Source: CAYLYU01 sp964501925
GTDB lineage: Bacteria; Pseudomonadota; Zetaproteobacteria; Mariprofundales; Mariprofundaceae
Length of the DNA stretch: 25,471 nucleotides
Assembly: GCA_964501925.1 (NCBI GenBank)
Contig: CAZCTM010000027.1
Location: 1-25,471, forward strand
Direction: 5' to 3'
Shown: one piece after another, positions 1-7,494 of the stretch
Numbering within the stretch: position 1 is the first letter of the stretch
Layout of the letters: the number at the start of each line of letters is the position of its first letter
Program-made: the position numbers and the translations under genes
Notes under the pieces: generated by a model
Databases searched by the model: none
What the model was told of the DNA's origin: nothing
Seen by the model: only the letters and a program-made list of their open reading frames with translations

Positions 1-1
1 C

Positions 2-766
2 CTATCCATCGCCTAAAGGCGAGGGGTTTACTGATCCCCTATCGGGGACTCTAAAGGTACGTGTTCCGGCTCCAAAAAGGTTTTTACACACATTGTCAAT
101 TTTCTCATGAGGGGCATCCAGCCAGTCGCAAATCAACGATACTGTCTTCTTCTGCAAGGTATCTGAACCACCACCTTTACTACCAGTAAGTTCCTCAAAT
201 TTAACAGTCAGAACCTCATCCGAATCGATCCAGGGGGCAAGTGCCATACAGCGTATCCTTAAAGGCTGAATTGGAGCTTCACAAGAGAAATGACCATTGA
301 GTGCGGCCAAATAGCATTCCTCAGGATTCATGCGTCTGAATTGATCATGCAGAGGATGTGTCCTTTCTTTCAGCACATATGGAACAAACGAGGCCAGAAC
401 GGCGCGTGGGTCACGAATAATCAGAATGGGCTGAAAATCCATTTTCAGCACATCGTGGAGCAGATCGGCTGTATATCCGACATGAGCGGAAACATATTCG
501 CTTGGCCTAACCCGCCTCAGTATCCGCTGAACAGGAGACCTGGCTACCTCGACGGGGGAGTCAATGCCAACAATATACCCATACCTTATAGGAGCCCATA
601 CCAACCTCCTCAGCTTCACAGGCCACTCGGAACCAAGAACCAAAAACGAACCGATCCCTCCCTGTGATTCATACCCAAGTAACTCCAGGCACTTTGTCAT
701 CAGGTTTGTTCCCGACTTTGGTAAGGAATTGATAAAAGCTTTCTTCACAGGTGGAACCACTGCCAT
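2..766 (-). CDS. Sulfotransferase-like protein
   Basis: Probable PAPS-dependent sulfotransferase of 254 residues, predicted to move a sulfuryl group from PAPS to a sugar hydroxyl of a polysaccharide or glycolipid. Residues 16-22 (PKSGTNL) match the 5'-phosphosulfate-binding loop, and RDPRAVLAS at 118-126 matches the 3'-phosphate-binding motif, with Arg118 and Ser126 in the usual spacing. There is no signal peptide or membrane segment, so a cytoplasmic location is expected. Its stop codon lies at positions 2-4, so the gene is complete although it touches the window edge. The first 22 bp overlap the end of the upstream glycosyltransferase gene, which suggests translational coupling. The fold assignment is fairly safe; the acceptor is inferred only from the polysaccharide context. 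Confidence 0.75.
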   Translation of the reverse strand: MAVVPPVKKAFINSLPKSGTNLMTKCLELLGYESQGGIGSFLVLGSEWPVKLRRLVWAPIRYGYIVGIDSPVEVARSPVQRILRRVRPSEYVSAHVGYTADLLHDVLKMDFQPILIIRDPRAVLASFVPYVLKERTHPLHDQFRRMNPEECYLAALNGHFSCEAPIQPLRIRCMALAPWIDSDEVLTVKFEELTGSKGGGSDTLQKKTVSLICDWLDAPHEKIDNVCKNLFGAGTRTFRVPDRGSVNPSPLGDG

Positions 767-1650
767 AAGCGCCTATGTATTCTGGCCCTCAGACTGCCAC
801 CAGTCATACTCCTGAAACGATATAAAACCCTTGTTATGTTTGGGTCTGGTTCTAAACCGGCTTCAAGAGAAAGTCTTTTCCCGCTGCTATCCATTTTCAC
901 GTCAAAAAGGTTGGTCTCACCACAGTGCAATCCACTTCCATCCATTCCAATATTATTTGTAAGAGAAAGAGTTGGATGCAAAGTAAACATTCCAAGGACA
1001 TATTGTGTATAAAATATCCGGATATCCAATGCATCAACTTTGCCGGTAACCAGTCGTTTCAGTTTTCCTGGTAAATCAGCTCCACCGGCACAAAAAGCCT
1101 TCAAATTGGCTTTGTTATAAACAACTCTTTCATAATCCTTTTCTGTAATATTCATAATGATTTTGTCATATCTGTCCTTCCAGAAACCAACACCCCAGGC
1201 AGAAAGCCTTGGTGACAAATAAACATCTTTCCTGTACCCTCTCGGGATCTTGACTGGTGGCGTATAACCGCAAATGGCAAAAATCCGCTCATCTTTTTCA
1301 TAGAAATCAAGCGCTTCGTTCATAAAGCGTAAAAAGCCCGGGGCCGTAACAACGTCTTCCTCAAGAAAGACCATTTTACCGTACTGATCCAGCAGCATGC
1401 GAATTCCTTTGGAATGATTAAGCACAAAGTTGTTTTCTTCGCGTTCAATAATATGAACTTGCTTAAATCCTTTAATCGTCTTCAGGAAATCACGGACTGC
1501 TTGAACTTTCTCTTCATCTCCAACTTGAGGAGCATCAGAAAAGATGTACAGCTCGCTTACAGATGCAAGTGTATTCCTCTGAAGCGCCTCAATTGTACAT
1601 TTCAAGTGCTCAAGTCGGTTATATGTTGTTAGCCCGATGGGGGCAAGCAT
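745..1650 (-). CDS. GT-A type glycosyltransferase
   Basis: Predicted nucleotide-sugar glycosyltransferase of 301 residues with a GT-A fold. The N-terminus (PIGLTTYNRLEHLKCTIEAL) is the usual GT2-like first strand and helix. The segment FLEEDV carries the acidic EED cluster that stands where GT-A enzymes bind the metal and sugar nucleotide. Later aromatic and glycine-rich segments (SAWGVGFWKDRYD) are common in this group of bacterial polysaccharide transferases. There are no membrane helices. A GGAG ribosome site sits over the stop codon of the FkbM gene upstream, 9 bp away, and the 3' end overlaps the sulfotransferase start, so the three genes are probably cotranscribed. Donor and linkage cannot be read from the sequence. 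Confidence 0.75.
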   Translation of the reverse strand: MLAPIGLTTYNRLEHLKCTIEALQRNTLASVSELYIFSDAPQVGDEEKVQAVRDFLKTIKGFKQVHIIEREENNFVLNHSKGIRMLLDQYGKMVFLEEDVVTAPGFLRFMNEALDFYEKDERIFAICGYTPPVKIPRGYRKDVYLSPRLSAWGVGFWKDRYDKIIMNITEKDYERVVYNKANLKAFCAGGADLPGKLKRLVTGKVDALDIRIFYTQYVLGMFTLHPTLSLTNNIGMDGSGLHCGETNLFDVKMDSSGKRLSLEAGLEPDPNITRVLYRFRSMTGGSLRARIHRRLWQWFHL

Positions 1651-1659
1651 AAGAAACTC

Positions 1660-2712
1660 CTAGCCAGTTTTGGGACAATGCGCAAAAAGAACAGTTTCCT
1701 CGGCATGGATCGTGAAATGGCCAAGGAAAAATTGATAGCCTATATCCAGACTCGCTAAGTAAGCCGGTATATTCACAAAATCGCCAGGTTTATGGTAGAG
1801 GCTTATCGCCAACTTTGGACGGTATTTCTTGATACTTTTCTCACTTCCTTTCAATGCCTCCAATTCAACGCCTTCCACATCCATTTTGATAAAATCAACC
1901 TTTGGAAGGTCATTCCTTGAAATGAAATCGTCAATAGAGATCGTACGGACTTCCACATCTGACTCAGAAGCGGGGCGATCTGTAACACGCGTTGATGGAC
2001 CCATAGAATTATAATAAAGTGGCAGATTCGATTGGCTGAAGATCGGATTCTGGATAATCTCCACTCGCTGCTTCAAGGCAGGATTCATTTCCAAATTCCG
2101 GTGGAAGATAGTTATATTTTCATCGACAAACTCGAACGAGAAAACTCTCCCCTCCGGTCCTGCTTTATGGGCAAAATATAATGCTGTATCACCCCAGCAC
2201 CCCCCTGCATCGATTACATAATCACCCGGCTGTACGCTTACGATACCCTGAGAAGTTTTGTGCTCATAATGCCGCAGTATGAAGTCCGTCTGGATACCAG
2301 CAGTCATTCCATAAATTTTTATTGGGTAGCCAATCGGGCCTAGATCAAACAGAGAGAGTGCCCATTTGCCGGCAGCAGGATCAATGCTGTCGTCTCTTGA
2401 TATTACTAGTTTGTTTACAGCATCCCTTTTGTTCCAGTAATCGGGGGTGTTTGTCGAAAGCTTTACCTTCTTATAACCAAGTATTCGGTACAATAAAATC
2501 TGGATCATCAGCCTTTTCGATTCACAATCCAGAAGATCATAAAATGTATTGAAACCACGGATTCTTTTCAAAACATACAATAGCCACCAGAGCCTACTTT
2601 TAAGGCCCGGGCTTCTTTCTTCGCCAAACCTATCAAAGTCCCAATTATCCTTTCCATAGTGATGGGGTAGACTTTGCCCAAGTCCCATTATTAGCTTGAA
2701 AAAAAATAACAT
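1660..2712 (-). CDS. FkbM family SAM-dependent methyltransferase
   Basis: FkbM-type O-methyltransferase of 350 residues, probably methylating a sugar hydroxyl of the polysaccharide made by this cluster. The SAM-binding motif I is visible around Asp168 (VIDAGGCWGDTALYF), followed by an acidic residue in FSFEFVDEN. The FkbM signature DFIKMDVEGVELEALKG lies in the C-terminal third. About 150 residues precede the catalytic domain; they hold no motif I recognise. A strong AGGAGG site lies 4 bp before the ATG. It follows the flippase gene by 37 bp on the same strand and precedes the glycosyltransferase gene. The family is clear; the substrate is unknown. Confidence 0.85.
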   Translation of the reverse strand: MLFFFKLIMGLGQSLPHHYGKDNWDFDRFGEERSPGLKSRLWWLLYVLKRIRGFNTFYDLLDCESKRLMIQILLYRILGYKKVKLSTNTPDYWNKRDAVNKLVISRDDSIDPAAGKWALSLFDLGPIGYPIKIYGMTAGIQTDFILRHYEHKTSQGIVSVQPGDYVIDAGGCWGDTALYFAHKAGPEGRVFSFEFVDENITIFHRNLEMNPALKQRVEIIQNPIFSQSNLPLYYNSMGPSTRVTDRPASESDVEVRTISIDDFISRNDLPKVDFIKMDVEGVELEALKGSEKSIKKYRPKLAISLYHKPGDFVNIPAYLASLDIGYQFFLGHFTIHAEETVLFAHCPKTG

Positions 2713-2749
2713 ACCGCCTCCTAAGTTAATCGCCCATCTCCATCTTCTT

Positions 2750-4216
2750 TCACTTATTTTTATCTAGTTGTCTGGAAATTCTCAGGGAAACTGTCAACTC
2801 CCGGCAAAGTTGACGCTGAAAAATCAGCGAGATTATCGCATACGAAAGCGTTCCGGCTACTATAAGAGTGGCAAGTATCATGAATGATCCAGCTTGCAAA
2901 GCATACATATCCTGTAGCATAAAAAGTACAGCTACCATAAACAGGCTGGATCCAATAACACCGGCCAGATTCCGAAGGAACTCAGAAACGCGAATATCAA
3001 CCATACGGCCAGAAACATGAAAAACAGGGTAGAAGCTAACTATCTTGGCAAGCAATAATCCCCACAACAATCCCTCAAGACCAAACTGAATGCCAATTAC
3101 GACACCAAAAATAATTGTCGATCTGATCAAAGCCGTTAACCAGAATAATTGTTTGGTTTTTCCTTGCGACAGAAAAAGAGATGTATTCAGCACACCCACC
3201 GTATCAATCAGCAAGATGACAGTTAAAAATGGAAGCACAATTGCCATCCTGGACCATTTTTCCCCAAGAACCGTCAACACAAAATGGTCGGCAATAGACC
3301 CCAGGCCAAGCATCGCTGGAAATGTAAAGAATGCCACCATCCGAGTGATTTTCAGATGCATAACCTTTATTCTCGTTTTATCATCCTGGAACTCGGCATA
3401 GGATGAAAAAAATACCCGGTGAAATATGCCGTTCACAACTGTTGCTGGGAATGAGGCAATCTGATAGGCGTATTTATAGGCGCCCAGCGCGTGAGCACCC
3501 AGAAGCTTGCCAACCATGATATTGTCCACATTGCGTATGGCATAATTAAAAATATACGTGCCAAACAGATAACTACTATAGCTCCAGAGTTCTGAAAACT
3601 CTTTCCAGCCATATGTCCATTGCGGCATCCAGTGTGATGCCACAAAACAAAATATTGTCCTGACAGTGGCTGTACAAAGAAGGTTAGCAACAAGCGCCCA
3701 AACGCCAAAACCCTTGAGGGCCATTACAACAGCCAAAATAAAACCGAGAATGACTGAAACAAGCTCGACTTTCGCGACATTTCTGAAATGTTTTCGCTTT
3801 TTTAGCAATGCAAACGGAACAATTGACATTGAATTAAGGATAAAAACAATGGAGGAAATTCTGATGATGCTCACCAGCTCACTCGCATCAAAGAAAGCTG
3901 CAACAGATTCCGCAGCCAACACCGAAATTCCGCAAAAAAGAACGCCCATGGCTAGGTTGACCCAGAATGCAGTGGAATAGTGCCTTTCGGTCGCTTGCTG
4001 ATTATGAATCAGGGCTGCGTCCATACCTAGTTCGATAAATATCGTTGCAAAGGCAGTGAGAATCGCAACTATGGCCATCAGGCCATATTCATCTGGGGAC
4101 AGGATGCGAGCAAGAACAATGAATCCCAACAGGGAGATTATGTTTGTACCAAGGCTTCCTACAGCACTGTAGCCAATGCTTTGTTTCACGGATTTACTCT
4201 TGCCTGGATCAGCCAT
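2750..4216 (-). CDS. Polysaccharide flippase, Wzx/WzxC-like (MOP superfamily)
   Basis: Integral inner-membrane protein of 488 residues with about a dozen or more hydrophobic helices, typical in length and layout for Wzx-type lipid-linked oligosaccharide flippases. The N-terminus (SVKQSIGYSAVGSLGTNIISLLGFIVLARILSPDEYGLMA) is the family hallmark: a short basic cytoplasmic lead, the first helix, then the ARxLxPxEYG turn. It would move undecaprenyl-linked repeat units to the periplasm, which points to a Wzx/Wzy-type pathway, although no polymerase gene is seen in the window. The ribosome site before the ATG is weak. About 100 bp separate it from the methyltransferase gene upstream on the same strand. 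Confidence 0.85.
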   Translation of the reverse strand: MADPGKSKSVKQSIGYSAVGSLGTNIISLLGFIVLARILSPDEYGLMAIVAILTAFATIFIELGMDAALIHNQQATERHYSTAFWVNLAMGVLFCGISVLAAESVAAFFDASELVSIIRISSIVFILNSMSIVPFALLKKRKHFRNVAKVELVSVILGFILAVVMALKGFGVWALVANLLCTATVRTIFCFVASHWMPQWTYGWKEFSELWSYSSYLFGTYIFNYAIRNVDNIMVGKLLGAHALGAYKYAYQIASFPATVVNGIFHRVFFSSYAEFQDDKTRIKVMHLKITRMVAFFTFPAMLGLGSIADHFVLTVLGEKWSRMAIVLPFLTVILLIDTVGVLNTSLFLSQGKTKQLFWLTALIRSTIIFGVVIGIQFGLEGLLWGLLLAKIVSFYPVFHVSGRMVDIRVSEFLRNLAGVIGSSLFMVAVLFMLQDMYALQAGSFMILATLIVAGTLSYAIISLIFQRQLCRELTVSLRISRQLDKNK

Positions 4217-4319
4217 TGTCGCTCACATAGAAGTTTCCTTCTCTAAGGAAGTTTATGCCCATGTATGACTAACATTAATATGACAGGCAAATTTATTGAC
4301 TTCTTTATAGCTCTGGATC

Positions 4320-5105
4320 TTATGTCCAATAATCCATAAACCCCTTTTTGAAATGTAAATACTCCCACCCTAATGTCTTATTAAATGTGTTTACTTTGTT
4401 TAGAATTTTTTCGGGATCGCTTTTAAACATAACCCAAAGTTGAGAATGCTCATTGTATACGGAACATGTAAATCCCCATGAAGCCATAAGCAATCCCATA
4501 CTTTTATTTGTATGGAAAGATGTGTGTACGGGCAACAAATAGAACCAGTTAGGATCTTTTGGTATTGCACCCCGTACAAGGGTATGAACAGCTAGACAAC
4601 CATTAGTTGAAACATGTGAATTAACGATGTCCAGGTGCTCACGGCCTCGCACATGCTCAAAATAAGCACAACTGACCACCAAATTAAACTGATCGCTTGT
4701 TTTGTAATGAGGTAACTGATTGATCAAAGGTGTTATATATTTATCATAATTCCATAAATGCAACCCAAAGTTCTCTTTCAATTGAATAGAAAGGTATCCT
4801 TCTCCCGATGCATAATCTAACCAAGAAGTATTCCCAATAAGATGATGCTTCTTCATAAGATGCAGCATCAAAGCCTGATTAAACCATCTTTGACTGCTGT
4901 TATACTCACTCTCTTCATTATGATGAATTCTATGAAACTCGTAATTTAGTTTTTCCCATTCTCTCTGATTCATATCATAGTGGGTCTTAGATGCACAAAA
5001 ACCGCAATTCTGGCACTTGTAATAATTTACCTTCTCCAACCCAAACTCATTAAACCTTTTACTGAAAAAATATTTCATGGACTGGTTACATATAATACAT
5101 TTCAT
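4320..5105 (-). CDS. Zinc-ribbon class I SAM-dependent methyltransferase
   Basis: Methyltransferase of 261 residues. The N-terminus has two CxxC pairs (Cys3/Cys6 and Cys31/Cys34) that form a likely zinc ribbon, the arrangement seen in sugar C-methyltransferases and in many small methyltransferases of polysaccharide clusters. The SAM-binding loop is at Asp97 (LDYASGEGYLS), followed by an acidic-side strand ending NYDKYI and then VVSCAYFEHV, where motif IV is expected. The gene is strikingly A+T-rich compared with neighbours further right, so separate horizontal acquisition is likely. AGGAAG lies upstream of the ATG. Substrate unknown; a sugar or lipid-linked intermediate is an inference from context. 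Confidence 0.7.
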   Translation of the reverse strand: MKCIICNQSMKYFFSKRFNEFGLEKVNYYKCQNCGFCASKTHYDMNQREWEKLNYEFHRIHHNEESEYNSSQRWFNQALMLHLMKKHHLIGNTSWLDYASGEGYLSIQLKENFGLHLWNYDKYITPLINQLPHYKTSDQFNLVVSCAYFEHVRGREHLDIVNSHVSTNGCLAVHTLVRGAIPKDPNWFYLLPVHTSFHTNKSMGLLMASWGFTCSVYNEHSQLWVMFKSDPEKILNKVNTFNKTLGWEYLHFKKGFMDYWT

Positions 5106-5170
5106 GTAAATCTTCCTAAAACTTTATTTCCTCTGGGAGCTGTTATCAGAACAACACAAAATAATGAATC

Positions 5171-5722
5171 TTACTTGAATAGACTTCCAACTCTCTCATG
5201 CTCAGGAATTGTCAAGAATTCATCATAGCTCTTTAAAACATCTTCTTTATTCCGCTCTCCAACTTTTCTGTTCCCAACAAAAATACCCCAGGGTTCAAGA
5301 TCTTTGGATACAACTGACCCAGCAGCTATTGATGCCCCTTCACCGATTGTAACGTCAGGTAAAATAACACTATTTGCCCCAATAATTGAAAACCTGCTTA
5401 TATGAACCTTTCCTACATGATGGTTTCGGAAATTATCAGCTATGGTAGGGTTACCAAATCCTCGCCCAGTAAAGTCATCGCTTCCGGTTATAATTCTACA
5501 CCCCGATGAAATACCACTAAATTCTTCCATGACTAATTCTCCACCCCCACTAATCGAGGAATAAGATGCAATATGCACATAGTCACCAATTTCAATGCGT
5601 TTCTTTGCATAAATCAGAACAAAATCATCGATAATGACAAAATCCCCAAATTTTATGTTTTCGACACCAATTATTTTGGTAAATTCGAAAGTTATTACAT
5701 TTGGTATATCATATTTATTCAT
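5171..5722 (-). CDS. Left-handed beta-helix acyltransferase (VioB/WbbJ-like)
   Basis: Acetyl- or acyl-CoA-dependent transferase of 183 residues built from hexapeptide repeats: runs such as IEIGDYVHIASYSSISGGG, FSIIGANSVILPDVTIGEG and ASIAAGSVV make the left-handed beta-helix. The segment ending NFRNHHVG offers the histidine region where the catalytic residue is expected. It lies 45 bp after a VioA-like aminotransferase gene, so the simplest reading is that it N-acylates the 4-amino-4,6-dideoxyhexose nucleotide made by that enzyme, as in the VioA/VioB pathway. An O-acetyltransferase acting on the finished glycan is the alternative. The family is certain; the substrate is inferred. Confidence 0.75.
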   Translation of the reverse strand: MNKYDIPNVITFEFTKIIGVENIKFGDFVIIDDFVLIYAKKRIEIGDYVHIASYSSISGGGELVMEEFSGISSGCRIITGSDDFTGRGFGNPTIADNFRNHHVGKVHISRFSIIGANSVILPDVTIGEGASIAAGSVVSKDLEPWGIFVGNRKVGERNKEDVLKSYDEFLTIPEHERVGSLFK

Positions 5723-5767
5723 GCTTAGAGAAGCCTTCCTGTATTCATTACAAGATTATAGTGATTT

Positions 5768-6868
5768 TCAGGCCAGAACATCGAGGACTATGTCAGCAAT
5801 CGTTCGACATTCCTCTTCGGTCAGCTCACTATACAATGGCAGACAAAGGATACGCCTGGCAATATTTCGTGAGATTGGTGCTACTTGTTTTCGGGCGATA
5901 AAGTCCAGTGTATCAAGCGAGGGATAAAAATATCTGCGTGGAAAGATGTTGTGCTTATTTAGTGCAGTCTGGACCTGTTTTGTAGTCGACTCGTCTTTTA
6001 ATAGAACCGGATAATAACCGTGATTGCAGCTCGCGCCTTCCCGCCATTTCTGCTTGACGACCACTTCTCCCAGAATGGAATCGTAAATTCCAGCGAGTTC
6101 CGCCCTTCGGGCAATGATTTCTTCCACCTCATCCAGGAGACATAGTCCCATCGCTGCCTGGAACTCGTTCATCTTGGCATTGATACCCAGACACTCGATG
6201 GATTCCAGTCCAGTAATCCCGAAATTGATCATCTTTCTGGCCTGTTCACACAGCTTGTCATCATTGATAATGAGCGCTCCACCCTCAATAGTATGAAACA
6301 ATTTGGTAGCGTGGAAACTCAGAATACTGATACTACCCCAGTTAAGGATACTTTCACCCTTGTACTGAACACCGAAGGCATGGGCTGCATCATAAATTAC
6401 TTTCAGGTTGTGGCCCCTGGCTAATGTATCGATGGCTTCAACATCGCAAGGGTTTCCGAACAGATGAACCGGCTCGATAGCAGATGTCCCTCTTGTTATT
6501 TTACGTTCGATCTCTGCTACATCGATATTAAAAGAATGTGGATCAATATCGGCAAACTCAACATCCAGACCCTCCCACTTTGCAGAACTCGCTGTGCCAA
6601 TAAATGTAAACGGTGAAGTAATGACCTTACCGCGCAGACCAAGCAACCGGTAGGAAATCTGCAGGGCAAGCGTGCCGTTACAGACCAGCACAAGATTCTT
6701 TACACCGAGAAAATGACACAGGCGACTCTCAAGTTCCTGAACCAGAGCCCCGTTGTTTGTCAGCCAACCGGTTTCAAACAACTGATCTATACGGATATCA
6801 AACGCATTTCGTTGCGGCAGAGCGGCTTTCGTTACGTTTATTCTATTTTTCATTGACCGGTCAGCCAT
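5768..6868 (-). CDS. DegT/DnrJ/EryC1/StrS sugar aminotransferase, VioA-like
   Basis: PLP-dependent nucleotide-sugar aminotransferase of 366 residues. The PLP lysine is Lys189 in SILSFHATKLFHTIEGG, and the cofactor aspartate lies in VIYDAAHAFGV. The N-terminus NVTKAALPQRN and the phrases WLTNNGALVQELE, LFGNPCDVEAID and INAKMNEFQAAMG closely recall the VioA type that converts dTDP-4-keto-6-deoxyglucose to dTDP-4-amino-4,6-dideoxyglucose with glutamate as donor; that subtype is from memory, not an alignment. No dTDP-glucose synthase or dehydratase is seen here, so the keto-sugar must come from genes elsewhere. It is the first biosynthetic gene after the regulator. Confidence 0.85.
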   Translation of the reverse strand: MADRSMKNRINVTKAALPQRNAFDIRIDQLFETGWLTNNGALVQELESRLCHFLGVKNLVLVCNGTLALQISYRLLGLRGKVITSPFTFIGTASSAKWEGLDVEFADIDPHSFNIDVAEIERKITRGTSAIEPVHLFGNPCDVEAIDTLARGHNLKVIYDAAHAFGVQYKGESILNWGSISILSFHATKLFHTIEGGALIINDDKLCEQARKMINFGITGLESIECLGINAKMNEFQAAMGLCLLDEVEEIIARRAELAGIYDSILGEVVVKQKWREGASCNHGYYPVLLKDESTTKQVQTALNKHNIFPRRYFYPSLDTLDFIARKQVAPISRNIARRILCLPLYSELTEEECRTIADIVLDVLA

Positions 6869-6976
6869 TGCGGAGATGATATTAATTGCTCACTACTCGC
6901 ATCTTGAGAACCTGCACATCTGTTCATCACATCCGGTGAAATATGCATGGTATCAGGCCAAGAATCTTCCTGTGAC

Positions 6977-7264
6977 TTAATAATTCAGCTCCCTTCTACA
7001 GAGGCTTACGGCCTCGATGTAGCGGAAGAAACGGTCCGTAATCCGTGCTTTTTCCTTACCCATCCTAGGTAGTAGCAGATATGCGTAGGCATACCTACTG
7101 TCACACAAGCGGAAGTTGTTGACCTTGACCAACCCTTTATCTATGAATGCCTTCAGACAGGAGTTAACTTTTCCCAACGAAAGGCCCAGTTCCCTCTGAC
7201 TGATTCCCGGACATTCCTTGATCAGCTTTAGCAAACGATAGCCGAGTGCAATTTCGCTTAGCAT
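6977..7264 (-). CDS. MarR-family EPS-associated transcriptional regulator
   Basis: Small winged-helix regulator of 95 residues. The sequence ISQRELGLSLGKVNSCLKAFIDKGLVKVNNF is the helix-turn-helix and wing start typical of the MarR-like family found at the head of exopolysaccharide clusters. I chose the ATG at 7264 because the protein then begins MLSEIALGYRLLKLIKE, like known members. A TTG at 7300 in the same frame would add 12 residues that run through a perfect palindrome, which looks like an operator rather than coding sequence. It is the first gene of the minus-strand polysaccharide cluster and is separated from the aminotransferase gene by about 110 bp with no recognisable element. No clear ribosome site is seen. 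Confidence 0.75.
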   Translation of the reverse strand: MLSEIALGYRLLKLIKECPGISQRELGLSLGKVNSCLKAFIDKGLVKVNNFRLCDSRYAYAYLLLPRMGKEKARITDRFFRYIEAVSLCRRELNY

Positions 7265-7268
7265 AAAA

Positions 7269-7293
7269 CATATGTTCACATGTTGAACATATG
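7269..7293. promoter_or_regulatory. Perfect 10-5-10 palindrome, candidate operator
   Basis: The arms CATATGTTCA (7269-7278) and TGAACATATG (7284-7293) are exact reverse complements around the 5-bp spacer CATGT. The site ends 4 bp before the ATG of the EPS regulator. A MarR-type dimer binds sites of this kind, so autoregulation of the regulator and cluster is a reasonable inference. An RNA hairpin covering the ribosome site is the other possibility. Confidence 0.55.
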
Positions 7294-7331
7294 ACGGCAA
7301 GTCTTTGCTTCAGAGTATAAAGGATCCTTAC

Positions 7332-7394
7332 TTAAAACTTCCCTGACTGATCCCATGTTGCCCGGCCATCCTGTACGGCAAAGGCCATGCCATC
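7332..7394 (-). CDS. C-terminal fragment of an interrupted CDS beside the gap
   Basis: Twenty codons and a TAA stop read out of the assembly gap in the frame DGMAFAVQDGRATWDQSGKF. This looks more like a protein end than the other open frame, which gives an unlikely methionine- and glycine-rich peptide ending at 7328. It is probably the tail of the subtilase, but the gap length is unknown, so frame and identity cannot be tied to the upstream part. Confidence 0.4.
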   Translation of the reverse strand, partial: DGMAFAVQDGRATWDQSGKF

Positions 7395-7494
7395 NNNNNN
7401 NNNNNNNNNNNNNNNNNNNNNNNNNNNNNNNNNNNNNNNNNNNNNNNNNNNNNNNNNNNNNNNNNNNNNNNNNNNNNNNNNNNNNNNNNNNNNN
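7395..7494. other. Assembly gap (100 Ns)
   Basis: A run of exactly 100 N characters, the conventional filler for a scaffold gap of unknown length. It interrupts the subtilase gene. Any reading frame drawn across it is artificial, and the linkage of the polysaccharide cluster to the pdxB side rests on scaffolding. Confidence 0.98.

Noticed and set aside
7264..7300. TTG start at 7300 for the EPS regulator
   Set aside because: The 12 extra codons coincide with a perfect palindrome and do not resemble the family N-terminus.
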